Below, piece after piece: positions 1-7,722 of a stretch of DNA of 64,000 nt. The notes below the pieces were generated by a model. It searched no databases, was not told where the DNA came from, and was given only the letters and a program-made list of their open reading frames with translations. Where the stretch lies: the NCBI RefSeq assembly GCF_007752535.1, contig NZ_CP036426.1, positions 7,378,001-7,442,000 on the forward strand. Reading direction: 5' to 3'. Numbering within the stretch: position 1 is the first letter of the stretch; every line of letters begins with the position of its first letter. Origin of the DNA: Tautonia plasticadhaerens. Lineage in GTDB: Bacteria > Planctomycetota > Planctomycetia > Isosphaerales > Isosphaeraceae. The translations under genes were made by a program, and so were the position numbers.

Positions 1-41
1 TCCGCCGCCGGCTAGCGCACGAGGCCGGCCCCGATCGAACC

Positions 42-70
42 TTCCCGACCGCGCCGGTGCCTGCTATACT
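42..70 (+). promoter_or_regulatory. possible promoter of the tRNA-Gln gene
   Basis: A TATACT box at 65-70 (five of six matches to TATAAT) lies 28 bases before the tRNA. Seventeen bases upstream is TTCCCG at 42-47, a weak match to a -35 box. Spacing and position fit a housekeeping sigma promoter, but the -35 match is poor, so only the -10 is convincing. Confidence 0.4.
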
Positions 71-98
71 GGCGATCGAGCGAGGGGCGTCCCGCCAT

Positions 99-170
99 TA
101 CCCGGTGGTGAAATTGGTATCACAACAGGTTTTGGTCCTGTTTTTCCAGGTTCGAGTCCTGGCCGGGTAG
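99..170 (+). tRNA. tRNA-Gln (anticodon UUG)
   Basis: The 72-base sequence folds as a standard cloverleaf. The acceptor stem pairs TACCCGG (99-105) with CCGGGTA (163-169) and G170 is the discriminator base. The anticodon stem ACAGG (125-129) pairs with CCTGT (137-141) around the loop TTTTGGT, which gives anticodon TTG at 132-134 and reads CAA glutamine codons. The T-arm carries GGTTCGAGTCC. The 3' CCA is not encoded and must be added after transcription. Confidence 0.95.
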
Positions 171-214
171 CTCCGACACCGCCCCCCTCATCGCGGCCGA
201 CGGACCACGGACGA

Positions 215-248
215 GGGCCCCCCGGGGTACACGATCCCCGGGGGGCCC
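215..248. terminator. perfect 13-bp hairpin between tRNA-Gln and a convergent gene
   Basis: Positions 215-227 (GGGCCCCCCGGGG) are the exact reverse complement of 236-248, separated by the 8-base loop TACACGAT. It sits between the tRNA (plus strand) and the end of a minus-strand gene at 278, so it can stop transcription from both sides. There is no T-run, so it is a hairpin-only candidate. Confidence 0.65.
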
Positions 249-277
249 GTCCCATTCCCGACCTGGGTCCCTGGCCC

Positions 278-1159
278 TCAGGCCTCCAGCGGGACCCAGA
301 CCTCGATGCCCCCCGTCCCCGACGCGGGGTCGAACGCGTTCGAGTAGCGTTCCAGGCACGGGGAATCGGCCGAGAGCCGGAGCCCGCACTCGGGGGCCCA
401 ACGGGACCAGATCGCGTCGATCGTGCCCGGGAGGCCCGAGACGTGGCCCGGGTGGGCGAAGACGGCATAGCGCCGGGCGTCGACCTTCAGCGCCCGGAAC
501 CCCTCCGGCAGCCCCTCCGCCGACGAGACGGCCACGCCGGCGAGGTAGTCGAAGGTACAGCCCGGGGCCGCGTTCCAGCAGGCGCCGAAGGAGTCGTCCC
601 CCACCCTCCCGGGGATCTCCCCGAGGCGCGTGGCGAGCCGCTCCCACTGCCGGGGGATCCGCGCCCGGGTCTCCGCGTCATACGACTCGGCCAGCCCGGC
701 GAGGAGCAGTTCGGGGGCCTCTTGGAAGGTCGGCGAGGTCAGCCCCAACGCCCGGGCCCTGGTGGCGGCCTCCTGCTCCCGGAGCTCCGGGGTGAACGCC
801 TCCCCCAGGTCGTCGGCCTCGACGATCGGCCGGATCTCCAGGTCGGACTCCCCCGGCATCGGGTTCGGGCAGCGCCTCGCCCAGGAGATCGCCTCCTCCA
901 TCGAACCGACCTTCCAGATCCAGAACCCGGCAATCAGCTCCTTCGTCTCGGCGAACGGCCCGTCGATGACGGTGCGATCCGCCCCGGAGAAGCGCACCCG
1001 GGCCCCCTTCGAGCTGGGCTGCAATCCCTCGCCCGCGAGCATCACGCCCGCCTTGGCCAGCTCCTCGCAGTAGTCGCCCATCGCGGTCAGCAGCTCGGTG
1101 TCCGGCAGCTCGCCGGCCTCGGAACTCTTCGAGGCCCTGACGATGACCATGACTCGCAT
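278..1159 (-). CDS. DGPF/YCII-domain protein fused to a GyrI-like effector-binding domain
   Basis: About 293 residues. The first ~110 residues form a YCII-like (DGPF) domain, seen in the signature VIDGPFAETKE and a dimeric alpha/beta-barrel pattern starting MRVMVIVRASK. The last ~140 residues resemble the GyrI-like/AraC effector-binding fold (Cass2 type), with YAVFAHPGHVSGLPGTIDAI and a closing GGIEVWVPL. The start is the ATG at 1159, just after GGAGGGGGG. DGPF proteins are the standard partners of ECF42 sigma factors, and this gene is the last of the five-gene block led by such a sigma factor at 4474. Its substrate is unknown. A ligand sensor or small-molecule modifying role is inference. 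Confidence 0.85.
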   Translation of the reverse strand: MRVMVIVRASKSSEAGELPDTELLTAMGDYCEELAKAGVMLAGEGLQPSSKGARVRFSGADRTVIDGPFAETKELIAGFWIWKVGSMEEAISWARRCPNPMPGESDLEIRPIVEADDLGEAFTPELREQEAATRARALGLTSPTFQEAPELLLAGLAESYDAETRARIPRQWERLATRLGEIPGRVGDDSFGACWNAAPGCTFDYLAGVAVSSAEGLPEGFRALKVDARRYAVFAHPGHVSGLPGTIDAIWSRWAPECGLRLSADSPCLERYSNAFDPASGTGGIEVWVPLEA

Positions 1160-1212
1160 GACGTCCCCCCTCCGGGTCTCCCGGTTCGGTCCTCGGCCCG
1201 ACTCCCGGGCGG

Positions 1213-1641
1213 TCAGTCCTCCGGATTCGCCATCATGACCATCCAGCCCACGCCGAAGCGGTCGGTGAGCATGCCGTAACAGGGGGACCAGAAGGTCTTG
1301 CACAGCGGCATCTGGACGCTCCCGCCGCCGGCCAACGCGTCGAAGGCCCGATGGGCGTCCTCCTCGGTCGGGACGGCCAGCGCCAGCCGGAAGCCGTCGA
1401 ACCGGGAGGCGTCGTCGCAGCCGTCGGACATCATGATCGGGATGCCCCGGACCCGGATCGACGCGTGCATGACCTTCTTCTCGAACCCCTCCTGGAGCAT
1501 CCCGGGCGGCGGGGGATCGGGGCTCTCGTCGAACCTCATGAGCATCTCGACCTCGGCGCCGAGCGTCTCCGTGTAGAAGGCGATGGCCTCCTCGCAACGG
1601 CCGCCGAGGAACAGGTACGGGGTGATGGTCGTCCGGGACAT
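1213..1641 (-). CDS. VOC superfamily (PhnB/glyoxalase-like) protein
   Basis: A 142-residue vicinal oxygen chelate protein with the PhnB-like opening TPYLFLGGRCEEAIAFY and the closing segment DRFGVGWMVMMANPED. It has two beta-alpha-beta modules in the usual order. It is shorter than the VOC protein at 2593-3066 but clearly of the same broad family. Such proteins bind metals or small ligands and this subgroup has no settled substrate. A TGTCGA-type promoter box lies about 80 bases upstream (1722-1745), so the gene is probably transcribed by the ECF42 sigma factor of this cluster, together with the DGPF-GyrI gene downstream (gap 53 bases). Confidence 0.85.
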   Translation of the reverse strand: MSRTTITPYLFLGGRCEEAIAFYTETLGAEVEMLMRFDESPDPPPPGMLQEGFEKKVMHASIRVRGIPIMMSDGCDDASRFDGFRLALAVPTEEDAHRAFDALAGGGSVQMPLCKTFWSPCYGMLTDRFGVGWMVMMANPED

Positions 1642-1721
1642 GAGTTCCCCCTCGGGACGGGTTGGTGGTCGTCGAGGGGGGGCGGCCCGATCGGCCGCCT
1701 CCGCCCCTCCCCTTCATGGTC

Positions 1722-1745
1722 GATCGGCCCCGGGTCGGATCGACA
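1722..1745 (-). promoter_or_regulatory. candidate ECF42-type promoter box (TGTCGA-N13-CGATC)
   Basis: On the minus strand TGTCGA (1740-1745) is followed after 13 bases by CGATC (1722-1726). The same arrangement occurs at 3146-3169, also about 80 bases before a VOC gene. I recall TGTCGA (-35) and CGATC-like (-10) as the motif reported for ECF42 sigma factors in Streptomyces. The box overlaps the very end of the spacer behind the tandem DGPF gene. Confidence 0.55.
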
Positions 1746-1750
1746 CCGGC

Positions 1751-2521
1751 TCAGGAAATCGGGGCGGCCCCGCGGAGGGCGGAGAGGTCGAAGATCGGCC
1801 GGACCTCGACCGAGCCGAACCGGGCGCCCGGGTGCCGGGAGGCGACCTGGACGGCCTCGTCCCGGGACCGGGCCATGATGACGTAGTAGCCGCCGAGCAC
1901 CTCGTTCGTCTCGGCGAAGGGGCCGTCGGTGACCTGCCTCAGTCCGTCCCGGACCCGGACGCTCGTGGCCAGCTCCGTCGGGTGCAGCGGCGAGGCGCTC
2001 ACGTAGCGGCCGGCCTCGCTCAGCTCCCGGGCCAGGGCCGACGCCTCCGCCATGGCCGCCCGATGGGCCTCCTCCCCGGCCGACGTCCATGCCCCCTCGT
2101 CGTCGTAGCAGAGGAGCATGAACGGCCGGCCCGAGCCCGCCTCGGCCGGCCCTCCCGGCAGGGGACGGGACGGGGGCAGGCCGTCCAGCTCGAGGACCGG
2201 GCGGATCTCCACGGTCCCCTTCTTCGCCGGGGGCAGCCTCGACGCGACGGCGATCGCCTCGTCCAGGTCCTCCAGCTCCAGGATGTAGAACCCGCCGAGC
2301 TGCTCCGTCGTCTCGGCGAAGGGGCCGTCGGTGACCATCGCCCGGCCGTCCCGGACCCGGACCGTCGCGGCGGTCGCCGCCGGCTCCAGGGGGGACGAGT
2401 CGAGGTACTTGCCCCGGGCGGACAGCTCGTCGCCGATCCCCATCGACTCGACCATGCAGGCCTCCCGCTCTTCCTCGGTCCAGGAATCCTCGGCCCCGTA
2501 GATCAGCAGCATGTATTTCAT
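1751..2521 (-). CDS. tandem DGPF/YCII-domain protein (two domains)
   Basis: A 256-residue protein made of two YCII-like domains joined by a proline/glycine-rich linker near residue 120-135. Each half carries its own signature: VTDGPFAETTEQLGGFY in the first and VTDGPFAETNEVLGGYY in the second. Single-domain DGPF proteins are about 120 residues, so this is an in-frame duplication and fusion. The start is ATG at 2521. The gene lies between the two VOC genes, 71 bases behind the first. In ECF42 systems DGPF proteins are thought to work with the sigma factor and its C-terminal extension, but their reaction is unknown. Confidence 0.88.
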   Translation of the reverse strand: MKYMLLIYGAEDSWTEEEREACMVESMGIGDELSARGKYLDSSPLEPAATAATVRVRDGRAMVTDGPFAETTEQLGGFYILELEDLDEAIAVASRLPPAKKGTVEIRPVLELDGLPPSRPLPGGPAEAGSGRPFMLLCYDDEGAWTSAGEEAHRAAMAEASALARELSEAGRYVSASPLHPTELATSVRVRDGLRQVTDGPFAETNEVLGGYYVIMARSRDEAVQVASRHPGARFGSVEVRPIFDLSALRGAAPIS

Positions 2522-2592
2522 CGCGTCTCCCCGGCCTGGTCCGCCCCGAAGATTGAAAATGTCCTCATGGGCGATCGTCGCCCCGTCGTCTG

Positions 2593-3066
2593 TCACGCGG
2601 CCTCCTCCTCGCCGTCGGCGGCGGCCCGGAGCCTGGCGATGTCGAGCTTGATCATCGACATGACGGCCCCCATCACCCGGGCCGCCCGGGCGGGGTCGCC
2701 GCCCTTGAGGAGGTCCGGCAGGACCGAAGGCACCACCTGCCAGGACAGGCCGTACCGGTCCTTGAGCCAGCCGCACTGGGACTCCGAACCCCCCTCGCAG
2801 AGCGTCTCCCAGAGCACGTCGAGCTCCTCCTGGGAGTCGCAGTTGATCGAGAGCGACACCGCCTCGTTGAAGGTGAAGTGCGGCCCGCCGTTGAGCGCCG
2901 TGAAGGTCGTCTCCCCCAGCCGGAACTCCACGACCAGGGGTGAGCCGTCCGGGCCCGGCGTGACGCCGAGGATTTCGGCGTCCTCGAAGAGCGAGACGTA
3001 GAAGCGGGCGGCCTCCTCGGCCTTGCCGTCGAACCAGAGACAGGGGATGACCTTCGGTCGGGACAT
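2593..3066 (-). CDS. VOC family PhnB-like protein
   Basis: A 157-residue protein of the PhnB / 3-demethylubiquinone-methyltransferase-like branch of the VOC superfamily. It is recognised by KVIPCLWFDGKAEEAARFY at the N-terminus, FTALNGGPHFTFNEAVS in the middle, and DRYGLSWQVVPSVLPDLL near the C-terminus. The start ATG at 3066 follows the spacer behind the sigma factor gene. A TGTCGA-type box (3146-3169) stands 80 bases upstream. Members of this branch are common companions of DGPF proteins. A catalytic function is not established. Confidence 0.87.
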   Translation of the reverse strand: MSRPKVIPCLWFDGKAEEAARFYVSLFEDAEILGVTPGPDGSPLVVEFRLGETTFTALNGGPHFTFNEAVSLSINCDSQEELDVLWETLCEGGSESQCGWLKDRYGLSWQVVPSVLPDLLKGGDPARAARVMGAVMSMIKLDIARLRAAADGEEEAA

Positions 3067-3145
3067 GGGAACGTCCTCGGCATCGGGAATCGTCCGGGGG
3101 ACGGGGGACGATCTCCCGATCGCCCCCCACGCTCGCCCCCTGGTC

Positions 3146-3169
3146 GATCGGGCCGGGCTCGGATCGACA
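3146..3169 (-). promoter_or_regulatory. candidate ECF42-type promoter box (TGTCGA-N13-CGATC)
   Basis: Minus-strand TGTCGA (3164-3169), 13-base spacer, CGATC (3146-3150). It is the twin of the box at 1722-1745, with identical spacing and nearly the same distance to the downstream VOC start. It lies in the 163-base gap after the sigma factor gene, so the sigma factor would drive its own neighbours from here. Confidence 0.55.
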
Positions 3170-3229
3170 CCCCCCCCGGGATTCCCTCCCGGGGCCTCGA
3201 CCGGGGGCGGGGCGGGGGGCCCTCGGCCG

Positions 3230-4474
3230 TCAGAGCTGCCCGATCCGCTCCCTCAGGAATCGGCGTTCCGGGCCCTGCCGGGCCAGGTCCAGCGCCCTCC
3301 CGTAGGCCTCCCGGGCCTCGTCGGCCCGGCCCAGCCGGCGGAGCAGGTCGGCCCGGGCCGCGTGGGCCAAGTGGTAGCCGTCCAGGTCGCCCCGGTCGAG
3401 GATCGCGTCGATCAGCGAGAGCCCCGCATCGGGCCCGTCCCTCATCGCCACGGCCACCGCCCGATTCAGCTCCACGACCGGCGAGGGGTTGATCGCCCGG
3501 AGGGCGTCGTAGAGCCCGACCACCTGCCTCCAGTCCGTCTCGCCGGGGGTCGCCGCCCCCGCGTGGACGGCGGCGATGGCCGCCTGGATGCCGTAGGGGC
3601 CGAACCCCCGGGTCCGGAGGGCCCGATCGACCAGCGCCGTCCCCTCCTCGATCAGCCGACGGTCCCAGAGCGACCGGTCCTGGTCCTCCAGGAGGATGAG
3701 GTCCCCCTCGGGGGTCGACCTCGCCAGGCGTCGGGACTCCTGGAGCAGCATCAGGGCGAGCAGCCCGATCGCCTCCGGGTCGGGCAGCAGCTCGACGACG
3801 AGCCTCCCCAGCCGGATCGCCTCCCCCGAGAGGTCGGCCCTCGTCACCGAATCCCCGGCCGAGGCGGAATACCCCTCATTGAAGACGAGGTAGACGACCG
3901 CCAGGACGGAGCCCAGCCGGTCGGGCAGCTCCTCGGCGTCCGGGATGGCGAACGGGATCCCGGCGTCCCGGATCTTGGATTTCCCCCGGACCAGGCGCTG
4001 GGCCATCGTCGCCGGGGGGACCAGGAACGCCGAGGCGATCTCCTCGGTCGTCAGGCCGCAGACCTCCCGGAGCGTCAGCGGGACCTGCACCTTGCGGTCG
4101 ATCGCCGGGTGGCAGCAGGCGAAGATCAGCCGGAGGCGGTCGTCCTCGATCTCCTCGCCCGCCCTCGACGCGTTGGCCGCCGCGACCTCGGCCAGCCGGC
4201 CCGCCAGCCCCGGCCGGAGTTCGGCCAGGTGACTCCGGCGTCGGATGGCGTCGATCGCCTTGAACCGCCCGGCCGACACCAGCCAGGCCCTCGGGTTGCC
4301 CGGCACCCCCTCCCGGGGCCAGCGCTCGACGGCCGCCGTGAAGGCCTCGTGCAAGGCCTCCTCGGCCAGGTCGAAGTCCCGGACCAGCCGGACCAGCGAG
4401 GCGAAGACCCGGCGCGACTCGGCCCGATAGAGCCCGTCGACCAGCCCCCGGATGTCGGTCGATTCCCCGGTCAC
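3230..4474 (-). CDS. ECF42-type RNA polymerase sigma factor with C-terminal TPR-like extension
   Basis: A 414-residue alternative sigma factor. Region 2 is at about residues 10-80 ([17 protein letters not shown], then [18 protein letters not shown]). Region 4 is at about 125-185 ([19 protein letters not shown] and [11 protein letters not shown]). The remaining ~220 residues are a helical extension ([44 protein letters not shown]) typical of the ECF42 group, which has no separate anti-sigma factor. It uses a GTG start at 4474 behind AAGGAGGGG. It heads a minus-strand block of VOC and DGPF genes, the known context of ECF42. I see no TGTCGA box in front of the sigma gene itself, so autoregulation is not evident. 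Confidence 0.92.
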   Translation of the reverse strand: MTGESTDIRGLVDGLYRAESRRVFASLVRLVRDFDLAEEALHEAFTAAVERWPREGVPGNPRAWLVSAGRFKAIDAIRRRSHLAELRPGLAGRLAEVAAANASRAGEEIEDDRLRLIFACCHPAIDRKVQVPLTLREVCGLTTEEIASAFLVPPATMAQRLVRGKSKIRDAGIPFAIPDAEELPDRLGSVLAVVYLVFNEGYSASAGDSVTRADLSGEAIRLGRLVVELLPDPEAIGLLALMLLQESRRLARSTPEGDLILLEDQDRSLWDRRLIEEGTALVDRALRTRGFGPYGIQAAIAAVHAGAATPGETDWRQVVGLYDALRAINPSPVVELNRAVAVAMRDGPDAGLSLIDAILDRGDLDGYHLAHAARADLLRRLGRADEAREAYGRALDLARQGPERRFLRERIGQL

Positions 4475-4760
4475 GTTGCCCCTCCTTCCCCGATCGGAAG
4501 GCCTCGATCACAGCCGCTCCCTCGGCCGGATCGGCCGGGGACCGAGAACAGGCCCCCGGCGGCGGACCCCTCCGCATCGGGGGCTCGCTCCGCGTGTCCT
4601 CGGCCGCCCCGGCGGCCGGCCCACCAGGCGTCTCGAGCGGATCCCGCGAGAGGGCGGCCCGCCGCCGATCGGCGATCGATCGATGGGTCGTTGTGCCCTG
4701 ATTCCGTTTCCCTCGCCCGGGCCCCCGACGGATCGCCGCCCCGTCCCCCCGACGTCGCCC

Positions 4761-5366
4761 TCAGAACATCACCAGCAGAAAGAAGATCGGAAGCGGCGAC
4801 GAGAGGCACCAGAGCCCGCAGACGGCCAGCCCGAGGCGGTCGATCCAGCACCCCGGGCACGCCCGACGCCGGGGGAGGAAGGCCGAGGCGGTCGCCCAGC
4901 CGGCGACGATCGCGAAGGACGAGGCGGGGAGGCTGACCAGCAGGGCCATGCCCAGCAGCCCCGGCAGCTCCGCCAGGACGTCGACGGTGCGATTCAGCAG
5001 CGGCCCGGCCAGGGTCGACCACCCGAGCAGGAGGACGATCGCCGAGGCAAAGCCCAGGACGATCCAGGAGCATCCCTGGACCCCGGGGGACCGCAACGCC
5101 CGACGCAGCGAGGGCCGGGGCCTCCGGAGCCGGATCGCCACCGTCGCCGCCGAGAGTCCCAGGAGAATCGGGGACGCCAGGATCAGCCACAACTCCATGC
5201 ACGCGACGATCGCGTCCGAGAGGTCCCCGCTCTGGAGCTCCCTCGCGAAGTAATCCCAGCGGATCTCGGGGAAGATGGCACGGATGACCCCCAGCCCGAC
5301 CGAGACGGACCCGACCAGGATCATCACGTCGAGCACCCCGAAAGGCCGGCAGCGTCCCGGAGCCAT
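4761..5366 (-). CDS. integral membrane protein of unknown function
   Basis: A 201-residue protein with about five hydrophobic segments, for example VLDVMILVGSVSVGLGVI, LILASPILLGLSAATVA, WIVLGFASAIVLLLGW and a C-terminal PLPIFFLLVMF. A short cysteine pair (CPGC) lies before the last segment. I recognise no family. It stands alone between the sigma factor (divided from it by ~290 bases with no gene) and ruvA on the other strand. The start is the only good ATG (5366). Confidence 0.6.
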   Translation of the reverse strand: MAPGRCRPFGVLDVMILVGSVSVGLGVIRAIFPEIRWDYFARELQSGDLSDAIVACMELWLILASPILLGLSAATVAIRLRRPRPSLRRALRSPGVQGCSWIVLGFASAIVLLLGWSTLAGPLLNRTVDVLAELPGLLGMALLVSLPASSFAIVAGWATASAFLPRRRACPGCWIDRLGLAVCGLWCLSSPLPIFFLLVMF

Positions 5367-5468
5367 CGCGACCCCCTCGTGCGTCCCTCATCGCGTCGCC
5401 CGATCCTATCTCCGCTGCAGCGGGCTGGGAAGATCCGCCGATCCTGGGGAGAATGAGGGGAGAGGGCC

Positions 5469-5497
5469 TTGCCCGTCCCCCCGAGTTCGGGCATAGT
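5469..5497 (+). promoter_or_regulatory. possible promoter of the ruvA-ruvB region
   Basis: TTGCCC (5469-5474), a 17-base spacer and CATAGT (5492-5497) give a plausible housekeeping promoter 60 bases before ruvA. The match is moderate. Confidence 0.4.
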
Positions 5498-5556
5498 AGT
5501 GTACAAACCATACGGTCGCAAGCCGAATCCTCGAAACGATCGGGCGGGCGAAACTC

Positions 5557-6225
5557 GTGATTACGCAGATCCGGGGCGTCTTGAAGTCGGTGGCGGAGGA
5601 ATCCTTGATCCTCGGGGTCGAGCCGTTCTTCGACCTGGAGGTGCTGATCCCGGAGTACGCCCGTCGGCAGCTCCAGGCGAAGCTCGACGAGCCGGTGGTC
5701 CTGCACACGGTCTTCGACATCGAGGGGAACCAGATGTCGGGCCGGATGAAGCCCCGGCTGATCGGCTTCCTCTCGCCGGTCGACCGGGAGTTCTTCGAGG
5801 TCTTCTGCTCGGTCGACGGCGTCGGCGTCCGCAAGGCGCTCCGGGCGATGGTCCGGCCGGTCCGGGAGCTGGCGAGGATGATCCAGGACTCCGACCTCCG
5901 GACCCTGGCCACCTTCCCCGGCATCGGCGAGGCCACGGCCGAGCGGATCGTCGCCAAGCTGCGCCGCAAGGTGAGCAAGTTCGCCCTGATGGTCGGCCCC
6001 GGCGCCGACGACCGCTCGGCCGTGGGGGCCTCGGAGGCCAATGGCGAGCCGTCGAACGCCGAGCCGGACGTGATCCGGGACGCCTACCACGCGCTGCTCT
6101 CCGTCGGGCATTCCGAGGCGCAGGCGCGGCACCTGCTCGACCAGGCCCTCTCCGGCAAGAAGAAGTACAAGACCGTCGACGCGATGTTGATGGCCATCTA
6201 CCAGAACGAGACGCCCGGCAAGTGA
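5557..6225 (+). CDS. ruvA: Holliday junction branch migration protein RuvA
   Basis: A 222-residue RuvA, close to the usual ~200. Residues 1-65 form the OB-fold domain (MITQIRGVLK). Two helix-hairpin-helix motifs follow, at VDGVGVRKA (87-95) and FPGIGEATAERI (120-131), which bind DNA at the junction. A flexible linker then leads to domain III at about 170-222, which contacts RuvB. RuvA tetramers hold the Holliday junction while RuvB hexamers drive branch migration. The start is GTG at 5557. ruvB follows after one small gene, so both subunits come from one transcript. No ruvC is present in this window. Confidence 0.95.
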   Translation: MITQIRGVLKSVAEESLILGVEPFFDLEVLIPEYARRQLQAKLDEPVVLHTVFDIEGNQMSGRMKPRLIGFLSPVDREFFEVFCSVDGVGVRKALRAMVRPVRELARMIQDSDLRTLATFPGIGEATAERIVAKLRRKVSKFALMVGPGADDRSAVGASEANGEPSNAEPDVIRDAYHALLSVGHSEAQARHLLDQALSGKKKYKTVDAMLMAIYQNETPGK

Positions 6226-6235
6226 GGCCCGAGCC

Positions 6236-6475
6236 ATGCAGATCCAGGCGATCCGATCGATGCTCTCCCGGCGGCCGTTCGTCCCCTTCGCCCTGCACCT
6301 GGCCGACGGCCGGGTGATCCCGATCCGGCACCCCGACATGCTGGTCATCTCCCCCAACGGGGCGACGGCCGAGACGTTCGTGAACTACGAGACGAGGGAG
6401 GTCATCCCCCTGGACCGGGTGGCCTCCCTGGACACCCCCGGCGCGGGATCCCCGGGGGGCGGGCCCCGCCCCTGA
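6236..6475 (+). CDS. conserved small protein between ruvA and ruvB, function unknown
   Basis: A 79-residue protein starting MQIQAIRSMLSRRPFVPF. It has a compact beta-rich pattern (ALHLADGRVIPIRHPDMLVI, then FVNYETREVIPLDRVASL) and a glycine/proline tail. I have the impression of a small SH3-like or PilZ-like barrel, but this is weak. Similar short proteins are common in planctomycetes. It starts 10 bases after ruvA and ends 49 bases before ruvB, so it is very likely co-transcribed with them. Confidence 0.75.
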   Translation: MQIQAIRSMLSRRPFVPFALHLADGRVIPIRHPDMLVISPNGATAETFVNYETREVIPLDRVASLDTPGAGSPGGGPRP

Positions 6476-6524
6476 CCCGATCCCGGCCGCGAATCCACCG
6501 CACCACCCTTCAGGAGGGGACCCG

Positions 6525-7622
6525 ATGAGCGCGAGGGAGCCGATCATCACCGGGGGCGGCCCCCCCGGGGACGGGCCGGGCCGTCGAGACGTCCACGACG
6601 ACCGCCCCCAGCGGCCCGCCGACGCGATGGACGAGAAGCTCCGCCCCCAGCGGCTGGCCGAGGTGATCGGCCAGCGGGCCGTGGCCGAGCGGCTCTCGAT
6701 CGCCCTGGAGGCCAGCCGCAAGCGAGGGGAGCCGCTGCCGCACATCCTCTTCGACGGCCCCCCCGGCCTGGGCAAGACGACCTTCGCCACCGTCCTGCAC
6801 AACGAACTGGGCGTGGAGCTGGCCATGACCAGCGGCCCCGCGCTGGCCAAGAACGCCGACATCCTGCCCTACCTGACCAACGCCTCGGCCGGGTCGATCC
6901 TATTCATCGACGAGATCCACCGGCTCCCCCGGGTCGTCGAGGAGTTCATCTACCCCGTCATGGAGGACTTCCGAGTCGACATCGTCCTGGGCGAGGGGAT
7001 GAACGCCCGGACGGTGAACCTCCCCCTCAAGAAGTTCACCATCATCGGCGCCACCACCCGCAGCGGCATGCTCTCCGGCCCCCTCCGGGACCGCTTCCAG
7101 CTGCACGAACACCTGGAGTTCTACGAGGTCGAGGAGCTGGCCCGGATCGTCGCCATCAACGCCGGCAAGCTCCGGACGACCGTCACCGGGGACGCCGCCC
7201 AGGAGCTGGCCCGGCGCAGCCGGGGCACCCCCCGGCTCGCCAACTCCCGCCTCCGGTGGGTCCGGGACTACGCCGTCGCCCGGGCCGACGGCCACATCAC
7301 CCGCCCCATCGCCGTCGACGCCCTGGACATGCAGGAGGTCGACGTCGAGGGGCTCGACCGCCAGGACCGCCGCTACATCGAGACCCTCATCCGGGTCTTC
7401 CGGGGGGGGCCGACCGGCGTCGAGGCGATGGCCGCCACCATGAACGTCGCCGTCGACACCCTCACCGACGAGGTCGAGCCCTACCTCCTCCGCCGCGAGT
7501 TCATCGTCCGGACCCCCCGGGGCCGACGGGCCACCGAGGCCGCCTACCTCCACCTCGGCCTGGAGGCCCCCGAGCCCGATCCTCCCTTCGACCTCCTCGA
7601 CCAGCCCCGGCTGTTCGAGTGA
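6525..7622 (+). CDS. ruvB: Holliday junction branch migration DNA helicase RuvB
   Basis: A 365-residue AAA+ motor. After a disordered N-terminal extension of about 35 residues come the RuvB core motifs. They are Walker A GPPGLGKT (78-85), Walker B DEIHRL (from 129), the sensor/arginine-finger segment GATTRSGMLSGPLRDRF, and RGTPRLANSRLRWVRD. The C-terminal winged helix ends TPRGRRATEAAYLHLGL. RuvB hexamers pump DNA through the RuvA-bound junction during recombination and replication-fork repair. The ATG at 6525 follows AGGAGGGGA. A second start could be used at the internal ATG (residue 35), which is where most RuvB proteins begin. Confidence 0.96.
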   Translation: MSAREPIITGGGPPGDGPGRRDVHDDRPQRPADAMDEKLRPQRLAEVIGQRAVAERLSIALEASRKRGEPLPHILFDGPPGLGKTTFATVLHNELGVELAMTSGPALAKNADILPYLTNASAGSILFIDEIHRLPRVVEEFIYPVMEDFRVDIVLGEGMNARTVNLPLKKFTIIGATTRSGMLSGPLRDRFQLHEHLEFYEVEELARIVAINAGKLRTTVTGDAAQELARRSRGTPRLANSRLRWVRDYAVARADGHITRPIAVDALDMQEVDVEGLDRQDRRYIETLIRVFRGGPTGVEAMAATMNVAVDTLTDEVEPYLLRREFIVRTPRGRRATEAAYLHLGLEAPEPDPPFDLLDQPRLFE

Positions 7623-7652
7623 CCCCCGGCGGGGCGGCCCCCGCTCGGCGCC

Positions 7653-7716
7653 GGACTTGCGTCGCCCCTCCTGGAAACGCCCCCCTGCCCGGGGGGAGTC
7701 GCAAGTCCAGGAGGGG
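7653..7716 (+). promoter_or_regulatory. leader with two mutually exclusive stems around the BrkB ribosome-binding site
   Basis: GGACTTGCG (7653-7661) is perfectly complementary to CGCAAGTCC (7700-7708). CCCCTCCTGG (7665-7674) is perfectly complementary to CCAGGAGGGG (7707-7716), which contains the Shine-Dalgarno sequence of the next gene. The two pairings interleave and share 7707-7708, so they exclude each other unless a pseudoknot forms. A third hairpin, CCCCCC/GGGGGG, lies inside (7680-7696). It could be a ruvB terminator or a translational switch. Nothing resembles a known riboswitch class. Confidence 0.45.
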
Positions 7717-7722
7717 TTCGAC

